Position numbers and translations under genes: made by a program
The notes under the pieces: model-generated
Told to the model about the DNA's origin: nothing
Databases searched by the model: none
What the model saw: the letters and a program-made list of their open reading frames with translations, nothing else
NCBI RefSeq assembly: GCF_046271865.1
Contig: NZ_CP176580.1
Span: 3,038,001-3,102,000, forward strand
DNA length: 64,000 nt
DNA from: Nitrincola salilacus
GTDB lineage: Bacteria > Pseudomonadota > Gammaproteobacteria > Pseudomonadales > Balneatricaceae
Reading direction: 5' to 3'
Shown here: positions 8,476 through 16,472 of the stretch, piece by piece
Layout of the letters: each line of letters opens with the position of its first letter
How positions within the stretch are numbered: position 1 is the first letter of the stretch

Positions 8476-10254
8476 TTAAAGGCGCAACTGCGCTTCGGGA
8501 TCCATCACCAGCTCGCGATAACTGTCCTTGACCCGACAGTCTTCACACATCTGTAAGCGCTTGACCGCATCACCCTGAAAATAGGGGTGTGCTTCAAGTT
8601 TTTTCATGATGTGTGTGATGGTGCTGCTGGTCGCAAACGCCTTGCCGCAACTGACACAATGAAAAGGATCTTCCTGTTTCAGCACACTGACTTCACAACG
8701 ATCACCAGTAGCTGGCAGAAAACGCGGCTCCAGCGTGATCACCTGCTCAGGACAGCTGCGCTCACACAGGCCACACTGCACACAATCACCCTCCATGAAC
8801 GCCAGCTGTGGCTGCTCTGCAGTGCCACCGCGAAGTGCCTGTGTCGGGCAGACCGCCACGCAACTCATGCAGAGGGTGCAGGCACTCTCATTGATAAGCA
8901 CCTGACCATAAGGGCTGCCAACCGGGAGACTGACCGGATCATCACTGCCCTGCCCCTGCTGATACAGACGATCCAGCGCTTCATTCAGCGTCTGTCGCTT
9001 TCCGGAATAGGCAAAGGTCTCACTGGCTGGCAGATTCTGCCAATGGGAGAGCTGATCAATCAGTTCAGGTAATTGAGCGGTAAGCGTATCGGCCTCAACC
9101 AGACTGATACGTGCAGCAGGATGACCCAGTGCCCGGAGCAACTGGCCGACCAGAGCAGTCTCTTTTTGCAGCAGTGTGCGCAGAGATGGCGGTGTATCGC
9201 TATCGACCTGAATCGCCACCAGTGTGGCACCTTGTGCCAGCAGTGACAGCCACAACTCAGCCCCGATACCGGCGGCTTCCTCAAGTGCGATCGGTAAAAT
9301 CTGGCCCGGCAAGGTGTTCATGTCCGGTGCCGCTATCTCACTGTGGATCAGCAGCACCGCACCCTCCCCCCCTGCGGCATGATAGTTATCCAGCAGACGG
9401 CGCAGATGCTCAAGGTGCGTCGCAGGTGCCGGTGTCATGAAGCTCAGTGCGCCTGTCGGGCAAGCCGTGGCGCAGCTACCGGCGCCATGGCACAGATGGG
9501 TATTGATCTCGATCTGATAGTCGTGGTCAAAGGTTTCATTATGATGGCTGATCGCATCCGCCGGGCAGACATCAAGGCAGCGGGTGCACCCGATCTTGCC
9601 GCGAGTGGAGTGCGCACAGATATCATGATTGACCTGGATATACTGAGGCTTCTCAAACTCCCCGACCATCCCGCTCAGCTCATCCAGCGCCTCATGCAGG
9701 TGCGTGGAATCCGGTGCGATATGATAATAGCCCGGTGGTGTCAGCTCCTGCTCAATCACACCTTGCGGCGTCAGATCCAGCACCAGATCAAAGCCCTGCT
9801 GCCGGATCAGCGGCTCAGCTGGGTTAAATTCCTGCCCATCCGGCGCTTTGAGCAACAGCGTGAACTCACCCAACCAGCCATCGAGGCTGATCAGTGGCAG
9901 ATAAAGACAAGGAGCATCGGGAGCACTGGCCATGGCGCGCTCCAGATGCTCATCCTCCTGTGAGCTGATATCGCCGAGCGCCAGCAGCGTGATGCTGCTT
10001 AAGCCCTTCACCTGAGCTGCAGCCAGCCGCGACTGGTCCTCCGGGCCGATAATCAGCAGATGACCTTTGCTGCGGTATTGAATGGCGTCGTTTTGCTGCA
10101 GCAAAACGGGTGGCATCGACTGCAACGCGATCTGGCGTGCCTGACGATTGATATCATCAGTGGCAGTCATTGCCCGATGGGTAATCAGCGTCGGAACCGG
10201 CATCAGCCCAGCATCAGACGCCTGCAAATCTTCCTGGCAGTGATTTGATTTCAT
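8476..10254 (-). CDS. Multi-cluster 4Fe-4S protein of the formate dehydrogenase locus
   Basis: A 592-residue cytoplasmic iron-sulfur protein without signal or membrane helices. At least four ferredoxin-type cysteine clusters are visible: CTRCLDVCP and CHGAGSCATACP near residues 222-268, and CTLCMSCVAVCP and CVQCGLCERSCP near 460-510. The C-terminus has a further CxxC pair (CVSCGKAF, then CEDC) that resembles a small metal-binding motif. Proteins of this layout occur in FDH3-type clusters between the DUF3305/3306 genes and the TorD-like gene and have no proven function; an electron or maturation role is possible. The ribosome site is weak (GAGAGTGTGA before ATG). Confidence 0.85.
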   Translation of the reverse strand: MKSNHCQEDLQASDAGLMPVPTLITHRAMTATDDINRQARQIALQSMPPVLLQQNDAIQYRSKGHLLIIGPEDQSRLAAAQVKGLSSITLLALGDISSQEDEHLERAMASAPDAPCLYLPLISLDGWLGEFTLLLKAPDGQEFNPAEPLIRQQGFDLVLDLTPQGVIEQELTPPGYYHIAPDSTHLHEALDELSGMVGEFEKPQYIQVNHDICAHSTRGKIGCTRCLDVCPADAISHHNETFDHDYQIEINTHLCHGAGSCATACPTGALSFMTPAPATHLEHLRRLLDNYHAAGGEGAVLLIHSEIAAPDMNTLPGQILPIALEEAAGIGAELWLSLLAQGATLVAIQVDSDTPPSLRTLLQKETALVGQLLRALGHPAARISLVEADTLTAQLPELIDQLSHWQNLPASETFAYSGKRQTLNEALDRLYQQGQGSDDPVSLPVGSPYGQVLINESACTLCMSCVAVCPTQALRGGTAEQPQLAFMEGDCVQCGLCERSCPEQVITLEPRFLPATGDRCEVSVLKQEDPFHCVSCGKAFATSSTITHIMKKLEAHPYFQGDAVKRLQMCEDCRVKDSYRELVMDPEAQLRL

Positions 10255-10422
10255 TCACACTCTCATTGACACGCTATGGCTGAACTTTTTTATTTATGGA
10301 TCTGGCAGTGTTCAGCGCTTTGTTGTTATTGATTGCAATTCTGAAGCCAAGAGTAACAACCCAGATAAGGCGTCATGACTCCCGAGGATCCATTCAAAAT
10401 GGATGGAATTCCGATTGATGCG
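10255..10422. other. Intergenic region before the ferredoxin gene
   Basis: This 168-bp gap between the DUF3306 gene and the ferredoxin gene contains an inverted repeat GTTGTTA (about 10321-10327) / TAACAAC (about 10353-10359). It could carry an internal promoter for the structural genes. No confident promoter or terminator was seen. Confidence 0.3.
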
Positions 10423-11058
10423 TCATTTTGTCTGATCATCCTCCTCTTCATTGGGATACTCTGGCTCAGGTTGTTGATCGTTTTGTTGCTCACGTTGTTG
10501 CGCTAGCGAATCAGCCTTCTCTTCCGCAGCATTCTCCTCAGCCAGCAAGGCCTCTCTGACCTGCTGACCGACCCAGCCCTTCAAAGTGGCAGCCACCTTT
10601 CTATCCAGCAGCGGCATATTGGAGTAATCATCGGCATACTCATCGAGAGGATCACGGAAGTTGAACTCAGGCTGATGAAACAGTTTTTTCAGCGCTTGGC
10701 TACGCAACTCGGGGCTGACTGCCGATGAGAAAAACATCGACACATCACTGCGCCCATTGATTGATTCGAGATCAGGCATATCTTCATCGGTCAGCGGAGC
10801 AGGCTCAGTGATAGATTGATCTTCAACACTGCCACCATCCTTTTCAGTGCTCGAAGAAAGATCTATTTCTGATGGTTCTTGCTCTACTGATTGAGAGTGA
10901 TCAATCGATTGTGAAGGGGTTGTCGATTGTGAAGGGGTTATCGATTGCGCCTGGTCAGATATCGCCGCCTCCGGGACAGAGTGATCTGTTCCTGCTTCAC
11001 CTTTTTCATCCAGTACTCGTTTCAGGCGAGACCAGCGGGAAAGAAAAGCCTCACTCAT
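10423..11058 (-). CDS. DUF3306 domain protein
   Basis: About 211 residues. The N-terminal FLSRWSRLK and the central block SPELRSQALKKLFHQPEFN followed by DPLDEYADDY match what is known of DUF3306, a family found with formate dehydrogenase genes and of unknown function. The regions between are low-complexity, rich in S, Q and E, and contain a small tandem repeat (PSQS units). The C-terminus is acidic and Q-rich. The start could be 11058 (MSEAF) or 11064 (MGMSEAF); both overlap the upstream stop, and GGGAG upstream fits 11058 slightly better. It is coupled to the DUF3305 gene. Confidence 0.8.
   Translation of the reverse strand: MSEAFLSRWSRLKRVLDEKGEAGTDHSVPEAAISDQAQSITPSQSTTPSQSIDHSQSVEQEPSEIDLSSSTEKDGGSVEDQSITEPAPLTDEDMPDLESINGRSDVSMFFSSAVSPELRSQALKKLFHQPEFNFRDPLDEYADDYSNMPLLDRKVAATLKGWVGQQVREALLAEENAAEEKADSLAQQREQQNDQQPEPEYPNEEEDDQTK
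10905..10946 (-). repeat. 18-bp tandem repeat inside the DUF3306 gene
   Basis: TCGATTGTGAAGGGGTTG (10905-10922) is repeated at 10923-10940 with one change at its last base, and a third partial copy follows. On the coding strand this yields repeated TPSQS-type segments in a low-complexity linker. Confidence 0.85.
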
Positions 11059-11515
11059 TCCCATTCACTCCCTGCTCTGCAGCTTTCTTCTGCTGGCGCA
11101 TGCGACGTTTATGGCTTGAGGGATCCGGCAAGTCGCCGTGTCCCGCAATAAAACGCTCCGCCCAGAGCATGATCGCTTCGGGCATAGGGATACTCAGCAC
11201 TGGCTGGCTGCCATCCATATAGTCAGCAGCCACATCCTGGCAGATGGTCAGCTTGCGTGGCACCCAACCTGTCTCCAGTGCTTCACAGACAACGAACAAA
11301 CGGGGTGAGCCGGAATCCAGATTGAATCGATAGGCTACGCGCTCGTCACGATAGAGCTGCAACCAGAGGCGATGAAAAGATTCATTTGCGTCAGGATCCA
11401 TGGCCACTTCGGCAACGCGCCAGTTTTCGGACTCCCAACCTCGAGATATGGTGATCTGTCGTTCCAGTCTCACCCAAAGTGGCCAGCTGTTCAGTGATGG
11501 TTTTTCGTCAGACAT
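11051..11515 (-). CDS. DUF3305 domain protein
   Basis: A 154-residue soluble protein beginning MSDEKPSLNSWPLWVRLERQ. The W-E-S-E-N-W-R-V-A pattern and the LWLQLYRDERVAYRFNL stretch match the DUF3305 family, which is found next to DUF3306 in formate dehydrogenase loci. The function is not known. It is the first gene of the minus-strand operon, overlapping DUF3306 by a few bases. ATG 11515 has GGGAGAG upstream and is preferred over the TTG at 11518. Confidence 0.8.
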   Translation of the reverse strand: MSDEKPSLNSWPLWVRLERQITISRGWESENWRVAEVAMDPDANESFHRLWLQLYRDERVAYRFNLDSGSPRLFVVCEALETGWVPRKLTICQDVAADYMDGSQPVLSIPMPEAIMLWAERFIAGHGDLPDPSSHKRRMRQQKKAAEQGVNGNE

Positions 11516-11868
11516 CAATCGCTCTCCCTTTTACCTACTTAATATGGCACGCAATTTATATGCCGCCTCTTTTTGGTAGATCTATTCGGCCTGAAAAGCC
11601 CAAGGGATATGCCATCACAGCCACAGCTCAATTTTTTCAGCGGGGCTGCTGAAACGCAAAACAGCGCCATTTGGATACAACGCACCTGCACAGATGAGAC
11701 ATTTTGACCCAATCTGATATCGCCCCATCAGGCAACAAATCTAGCTCCCGCTGCTCCAAACACCAGGTTTGATCCTGCATGCAGCGTGTCGAAGGAGGAT
11801 ATGCCTGTGCTATTCCCAACTGGTATGCTTGTTGCTGCACAAAAAAGAAACTGAAAAAAGGATTCTGT
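11516..11868. promoter_or_regulatory. Divergent control region between the formate dehydrogenase operon and fdhD
   Basis: About 350 bp with no convincing gene. It must hold the promoters of both the DUF3305-led operon (minus) and fdhD (plus). A perfect 7-bp inverted repeat TTTCAGC (11635-11641) / GCTGAAA (11648-11654) lies near the middle and is a candidate operator, perhaps for the HTH/PBP regulator encoded after fdhD. No strong sigma-70 pair was found, which could mean an activator-dependent promoter. Confidence 0.4.
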
Positions 11869-12729
11869 ATGGCTTACCGCCCACAGCTGTCAGAAGCCCG
11901 CGCTCCGCTGACACTGATAACACAGGTCATGGATGAGCAGGGTAACTGGCGTGAGCAGGCACTGGCCTGCGAACGACCGCTGACGATCTATCTGGATAAG
12001 CGCGAAATCGTGACACTGATGACACTGGGCGAAGATCCCGAAGCTCTCGTGCTCGGCTACCTGCGTAATCAGAATCTGGTTGAATCACTGGAGGATGTCA
12101 TTGCAATTCAGGTGGACTGGGAGGTGGAATCAGCTGCCGTGGTCACCCGTCGCACACCGGATAATCTGGATGAGATGCTGTCAAAGCGTACCGTCACCAC
12201 CGGTTGTGGCCAGGGTACGGTATTCGGCGATCAGATGGCAAAACTTGAACACCTGGAGCTGTCGCAATGGTCGCTGAAGCAGTCTCAGATTTACCATCTG
12301 CTCGACAGCCTGAGCAACCATAATGAAACCTATCGTAATGCCGGTGCGGTTCATGGCTGCGCTATCTGTACCCGTGATGGTGAGGTGATCGCCTTCTGTG
12401 AAGATATCGGCCGCCACAATGCTGTCGACACCCTGGCCGGCCGGCTCTGGCTGGAGCATGTCACGGCAGAGGATAAGATCTTCTACACAACGGGTCGATT
12501 AACGTCGGAAATGGTGATCAAGTCGGCTCAGATGGGCATGAGTGTACTGCTGTCTCGATCCGGCGCCACACAGATGGGGCTTGAGATTGCTGACAGGCTG
12601 AATATTCTGATGCTCGCCCGCGCCAAGGGAAAACACTTTCTGGCCTTCAGCGGCCACCAGCGTCTGGAGCTGGACGCAAAACCTGAGGAACGAGGCCGCT
12701 CTGAGAAACGAGGCCGGGCAGATGACTGA
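11869..12729 (+). CDS. fdhD: FdhD, sulfur transferase for formate dehydrogenase maturation
   Basis: A 286-residue protein that passes sulfur from a cysteine desulfurase to the molybdenum cofactor of formate dehydrogenase. Family marks include HGCAICTRDGEVIAF, EDIGRHNAVDTLAGR and the C-terminal SRSGATQMGLEIADRLN. The sulfur-carrying loop reads TTGCGQGTVFG. Its Cys aligns with E. coli Cys121, but the second Cys of the E. coli CxxC pair (Cys124) is Gly here. The start is 11869 (MAYRPQ) with AAGGA upstream; an in-frame ATG at 11779 would add 30 unrelated residues. A near-repeat (EERGRSEKRGRAD) ends the protein. It overlaps the next gene by 8 bp. Confidence 0.93.
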   Translation: MAYRPQLSEARAPLTLITQVMDEQGNWREQALACERPLTIYLDKREIVTLMTLGEDPEALVLGYLRNQNLVESLEDVIAIQVDWEVESAAVVTRRTPDNLDEMLSKRTVTTGCGQGTVFGDQMAKLEHLELSQWSLKQSQIYHLLDSLSNHNETYRNAGAVHGCAICTRDGEVIAFCEDIGRHNAVDTLAGRLWLEHVTAEDKIFYTTGRLTSEMVIKSAQMGMSVLLSRSGATQMGLEIADRLNILMLARAKGKHFLAFSGHQRLELDAKPEERGRSEKRGRADD

Positions 12730-13657
12730 GCACTCGCCGCCATCATCCCCTTCCTCTCCTCCCTCCCCCTACATGACGGTCAAGGATGTCGCCAGCTACC
12801 TTCATCTGAATGAGAAGAAGGTGTATCAGCTGGCCAGTAACGGACATCTGCCTGCCACCAAGGTCACAGGCAAGTGGCTATTTCCGCGCAAGCTGATCGA
12901 TCAGTGGTTGCTGGAGTCCAGCCATCATGGTGTGCTGACCGATCGTTTGCTGCTGTCAGGCAGCGATGACCCCCTGTTGCAGGCCGCACTGCTGAGAGTA
13001 ATGAAAGCACAGCAACATCGTGCACTGTACAGCTACATGCCGACCGGCACGCAGGCTGGTCTGTCATTACTGTCGCAGGGTCTGGTGGACTGCTGCGCCA
13101 TACACTGGGGGCGCTCAGACGAAAGCCAGTTACGTCACCCTGCTCTGATCAGACAATATGCCGGATCGCGCCATTGGGTACTGGTGCATCTGTTCAAGCG
13201 CCAGCAGGGTTTGATCGCAAACCGGCAAATCAGTGATTCTCTGGATCTGACAGCCCGACAGCTGGAACGCTATCGCTGGGTAATCCGCCAGGAAGGCGCT
13301 GGTTCGCAGCGCTTTTTAAAGGAGTGGTTGAGCGAGCAGAAGGTTGCCTTTGAACATCTGAACCTTGCCTGCCACGCCCTGACCGAGCGGGAAACCGCTT
13401 CTGCCATTGCACGTGGACAGGCAGAAATAGGCCCCGGCACGCAGGCGGCGGCAGAAGAGTTCGGTTTAAGCTTCATTCCTGTCTATCAGGAATCGTTTGA
13501 ACTGGTGGTGCCAAGAGCCGTCTATTTTCGGACACTGATTCAACAGCTGTTCGAATGGCTGCAAACCAATGAAGGACATCGCATGTCACAGCAGTTTTCC
13601 GGCTACGACCTGAGTCAATGCGGCAAGCTGGTCTGGAATGGCGAGGAACGCAGCTGA
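12722..13657 (+). CDS. HTH (excisionase/MerR-like) regulator with periplasmic-binding-protein-like domain
   Basis: A 311-residue predicted transcription regulator. Residues about 18-65 form a winged helix-turn-helix of the excisionase type (TVKDVASYLHLNEKKVYQLA, then GHLPATKVTGKWLFPR). Residues about 85-290 resemble the PBP-like ligand domain (PF12727 type) related to molybdate- and anion-binding proteins. It overlaps fdhD by 8 bp and is therefore co-expressed with it. This context suggests it senses molybdate, tungstate or formate and controls the divergent formate dehydrogenase operon. The ligand and target are inferred. An internal ATG at 12773 is a possible later start but lacks a ribosome site. 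Confidence 0.8.
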   Translation: MTEHSPPSSPSSPPSPYMTVKDVASYLHLNEKKVYQLASNGHLPATKVTGKWLFPRKLIDQWLLESSHHGVLTDRLLLSGSDDPLLQAALLRVMKAQQHRALYSYMPTGTQAGLSLLSQGLVDCCAIHWGRSDESQLRHPALIRQYAGSRHWVLVHLFKRQQGLIANRQISDSLDLTARQLERYRWVIRQEGAGSQRFLKEWLSEQKVAFEHLNLACHALTERETASAIARGQAEIGPGTQAAAEEFGLSFIPVYQESFELVVPRAVYFRTLIQQLFEWLQTNEGHRMSQQFSGYDLSQCGKLVWNGEERS

Positions 13658-13722
13658 TTCACCCACCTGTAATAATGATGGTTTACATTGAATTGCCAGA
13701 TATAGAGCTGATGAAAAATATT

Positions 13723-13737
13723 TTGTGCAGTGCAACA
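13723..13737 (+). promoter_or_regulatory. Operator-like direct repeat, copy 1, upstream of the phasin promoter
   Basis: The 15-bp sequence TTGTGCAGTGCAACA lies 8 bp upstream of the -35 box. It has the TGCA-n-TGCA character of PhaR operators, described in PHA-producing bacteria as recognition sites of the repressor that binds PHB granules. Identity of the binding protein is inferred. Confidence 0.6.
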
Positions 13738-13745
13738 AAATTGTG

Positions 13746-13773
13746 TTGACTATTAATTCACCATCTCTATAAT
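13746..13773 (+). promoter_or_regulatory. Sigma-70 promoter of the phasin gene
   Basis: TTGACT (13746-13751) and a perfect TATAAT (13768-13773) are separated by 16 bp. This is the best promoter match in the window. The distance to the phasin ATG (13834) is 60 bp. Both copies of the 15-bp operator-like repeat flank it. Confidence 0.8.
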
Positions 13774-13781
13774 AGACTTCA

Positions 13782-13796
13782 TTGTGCAGTGCAACA
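13782..13796 (+). promoter_or_regulatory. Operator-like direct repeat, copy 2, downstream of the phasin promoter
   Basis: An exact second copy of TTGTGCAGTGCAACA, 59 bp from the first, placed at or just after the expected transcription start. Bound protein here would block initiation, which fits repression. Confidence 0.6.
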
Positions 13797-13833
13797 TAAG
13801 TACTGCATACCATCAAAAATCAGGAGAGACACC

Positions 13834-14142
13834 ATGACCACAGCAAACATAGATTTCCAGAAGCCTGTTGAAGCAGTAAAAACTCTTCTGGCTACTCAGG
13901 CAGAAGCGATCAGCAAAACAGTTGAACTGCAGAAAAAAGCTGGCGAAGAGCTGGTTTCTTTCTTCAAGTCTGAAGCTGAAAAAGCTAAAGAACTGAAAAC
14001 TCCTCAGGACGTAATGAAGTTCAATGTTGAATCCAACACTGCACTTTTCAACCTGATGAAAGGCCAGGGTGAAGCTTTCACTTCACTCGCAACTGATTCC
14101 AGCAAGACCTTTATGGCTGAAATGCAGAAATTTGGTAAGTAA
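13834..14142 (+). CDS. Phasin family protein (PHA granule-associated)
   Basis: A 102-residue, lysine- and alanine-rich, helical protein that is expected to coat polyhydroxyalkanoate granules. The pattern of amphipathic helices (KPVEAVKTLLATQAEAISKT, AGEELVSFFKSEAEKAKE) fits the short gammaproteobacterial phasins. The start at 13834 has AGGAGAG upstream. Codon use is biased toward highly expressed codons, and the strong promoter and UUCG terminator suggest high expression. It implies PHA synthesis, although no phaC or phaR lies in the window. Confidence 0.88.
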   Translation: MTTANIDFQKPVEAVKTLLATQAEAISKTVELQKKAGEELVSFFKSEAEKAKELKTPQDVMKFNVESNTALFNLMKGQGEAFTSLATDSSKTFMAEMQKFGK

Positions 14143-14165
14143 TCAGCTCGCTGATGAACACCCAG

Positions 14166-14196
14166 AACCCTGGTTACTTCGGTAACCGGGGTTTTT
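14166..14196 (+). terminator. Rho-independent terminator of the phasin gene
   Basis: A 12-bp stem (AACCCTGGTTAC with GTAACCGGGGTT, one G-T pair) is closed by a stable UUCG tetraloop and followed by a T run at 14191-14196. It sits between the convergent phasin and DUF3135 genes. Confidence 0.92.
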
Positions 14197-14627
14197 CATT
14201 TCTGCTTCTGTCGCCTGTATTCGTCCAGCGATACCACAGAAGCACTTTGCTGCGTACTATCCTTTTTATCAGCCTTTTCCTCATCCTTGCTCTCTATCTC
14301 ACCACCTGTCACAACAGCCCCGCGGATACCCGCCTCCAGCTCCTTGATTCCAGGCCCTGACTGTAGCCGTTGTAACAAGCCAGCCATATTCCAGAAGCGC
14401 TCATGCATCATATTGGAAAAACGGATACACAAGCCCATCGGGTGCTGACACCGCTTGCGCTCAGCTTCAATTCTGAATGCCAGTTGCTCCAGTGAGCGAC
14501 GCTGTTCAGGTGGTTTATCACGCAACAGCTCATCTGTCAGCCGTAGCCTTAAAGCCTCCAGCTTGTCTGGGTCCTGACGGTTCATTTTTATCAACTCGTC
14601 AAAACAGGGTAAATCTGATCGACTCAT
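14196..14627 (-). CDS. DUF3135-like protein
   Basis: A 143-residue soluble protein. The N-terminal LPCFDELIKMNRQDPDKLEALR and the HPMGLCIRFSNMMHERFWNM stretch resemble DUF3135, a family of unknown function in gammaproteobacteria. The C-terminal third is charged and low-complexity (KDEEKADKKDST). It is a single gene convergent with the phasin gene, with its stop next to the phasin terminator. No known role in PHA metabolism. Confidence 0.7.
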   Translation of the reverse strand: MSRSDLPCFDELIKMNRQDPDKLEALRLRLTDELLRDKPPEQRRSLEQLAFRIEAERKRCQHPMGLCIRFSNMMHERFWNMAGLLQRLQSGPGIKELEAGIRGAVVTGGEIESKDEEKADKKDSTQQSASVVSLDEYRRQKQK

Positions 14628-14703
14628 ACTACCCTCCCGTTTTCCGGGTTATTAAGGGCCTGCTGTCCAGCAATAATTTCGGCCCTTAGAGATCACTCAC
14701 TCC

Positions 14704-16290
14704 TCAACTAACCTGTCGCTTGCTCCAGAACTGATCAGACAGCAATCTGAGACTGTGTGACAGTTCAGAAACACTATGAGCTGCCTGCTCTACCAGATGC
14801 CCGGCCTGTACATTATTATCCGTACCGCTTCTGATCGATGAGATACTACGGTTCACCTCATCGCAAACTGCACTTTGCTCTTCAACTGCGCTGGCGATTT
14901 GCGTACTCATATCTGTAATAGTAGCAATTCCTGATGCAATATCCTCAAGAACCTGTGCTGCTTTTTCAGAACGGACAACACCCTTATCAACTTCAATAAG
15001 GCTATTCTCCATTGCCGCCACAGCACCTTTGACACCTTTCTGAAGAATATCAATCATTTGATTAATATCTTCTGTGGCTTTGTGACTTCGGCCTGCCAGC
15101 GATCTCACCTCATCAGCCACAACAGAAAATCCTCGCCCATGCTCAGAGGCGCGAGCGGCTTCAATGGCAGCATTGAGTGCAAGCAAATTGGTCTGCTCGG
15201 CAATACTGCGTATCACATCAAGGATCTTCGAAATCTCATAGCTACTGGTATGTACACTCTGCACAACACTCGCGGTCTGTTTAATGTCAGCCGCCAACAC
15301 ACGCATGGCACTGCTGGCATCGGACACAACACCATGCCCCTGACTGGCATGAGTACGCGCCTGATGGGCAGCCTGAGCTGTATTCTGAGAGTTAGCGGCG
15401 ACTTCACGAATACTGGCAGACATCTGTTCGATTGCTGTCGATACCTGTTCAGTTTCCTCTTGCTGCTGACGACTACCGGCACTACTCTGAGCAACGGCAG
15501 CTGCAAGCTGACTGGCCTGCTCTGAAAGCTTGCGCGCAGAGTCGCCAATTCGCCCCAGTATGCCACCGGCTTCTGCTTCCTGAATCTTAAGTATGTACTC
15601 CAGAGCACCCACCTCATCCGTTCGGCCTGTATAGATCACCTGAGCCAACGGACTGTCAGCAATGACTTTAGCCCGCTTAATGGTTCTATTGAGAGGGCTC
15701 AGAAAAGCCAACAGCAACAGACCGCTGATCAGTAGCATAGATACTGCCATCATCAAGGCAGAGGTCCACTGCACATTACCCAGCAACGCCAGTACAAAGG
15801 AAGCCAGTGCACCGATGCCCACGGCCCCCAGAAGCTTGTTCGTCAGACTGATTCTGATGCCCCTGAGCTCTCTGGGCTTCTTACCTGCATTCAGCTGTGC
15901 ATAGACTTTCTCTGCCCGCTCTATCTGCACACGCTGTGGTTTAGTGCGAACAGACTGATACTCGGTCACTTCACCGTTATGGACTATTGGCGTGACAAAG
16001 GCACTGACCCAGTAGTGATCACCATTTTTGCAGCGATTCTTGACCATCCCCATCCAGGAACGTCCTGACTTGACCGATCCCCACAGGTCGGCGAAGGCTT
16101 CAGGGGGCATATCAGGGTGCCTGACAATATTATGATTCTTGCCTATCAGCTCTTCGTTGGTGAAACCCGAGATCCTGATAAAGTCATCATTCACATAGCT
16201 GATGGCGCCTTTCAGACTGGTGGTCGACAGGATATTAGCACTGTGCGGATAATCGATTTCACGGCCGGAGATGGGGTAGTTTTTCTTCAT
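14704..16290 (-). CDS. Aer-like PAS-domain methyl-accepting chemotaxis protein
   Basis: A 528-residue signal transducer. An N-terminal PAS domain (about residues 1-120: ISYVNDDFIRISGFTNEELIG, IVRHPDMPP) matches Aer-type redox/energy sensors that bind FAD. Two adjacent membrane helices follow (about 155-200: LLGAVGIGALASFVLALLG and ALMMAVSMLLISGLLLLAF), with no periplasmic sensor domain. The C-terminal half carries the MCP signalling domain with the conserved hairpin tip IAEQTNLLALNAAIEAARA. It should report internal redox state to CheA/CheW. It is a lone gene. Confidence 0.93.
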   Translation of the reverse strand: MKKNYPISGREIDYPHSANILSTTSLKGAISYVNDDFIRISGFTNEELIGKNHNIVRHPDMPPEAFADLWGSVKSGRSWMGMVKNRCKNGDHYWVSAFVTPIVHNGEVTEYQSVRTKPQRVQIERAEKVYAQLNAGKKPRELRGIRISLTNKLLGAVGIGALASFVLALLGNVQWTSALMMAVSMLLISGLLLLAFLSPLNRTIKRAKVIADSPLAQVIYTGRTDEVGALEYILKIQEAEAGGILGRIGDSARKLSEQASQLAAAVAQSSAGSRQQQEETEQVSTAIEQMSASIREVAANSQNTAQAAHQARTHASQGHGVVSDASSAMRVLAADIKQTASVVQSVHTSSYEISKILDVIRSIAEQTNLLALNAAIEAARASEHGRGFSVVADEVRSLAGRSHKATEDINQMIDILQKGVKGAVAAMENSLIEVDKGVVRSEKAAQVLEDIASGIATITDMSTQIASAVEEQSAVCDEVNRSISSIRSGTDNNVQAGHLVEQAAHSVSELSHSLRLLSDQFWSKRQVS

Positions 16291-16472
16291 GGTTGCTCTA
16301 ATCTGATAATCAATAGTTGATGTTTAACTCCTCCCTCTTGGCGTTGCGACTCAAACAAACCGTTTGAGCCTTGGATTATTATTCTCAGCAGATGTTGGGC
16401 AGGTCCGGTTATCCGAACACTGAACCTTGATACGCACAGCCGTGCTGATTGGGTCACTTGAATCACTTATAG

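Noticed and set aside
16350..16368. Inverted repeat CTCAAAC-N5-GTTTGAG
   Set aside because: It is a perfect 7-bp dyad between the EAL gene and the Aer-like gene, but there is no T run and the position fits neither a clear promoter nor a terminator. Left unassigned.
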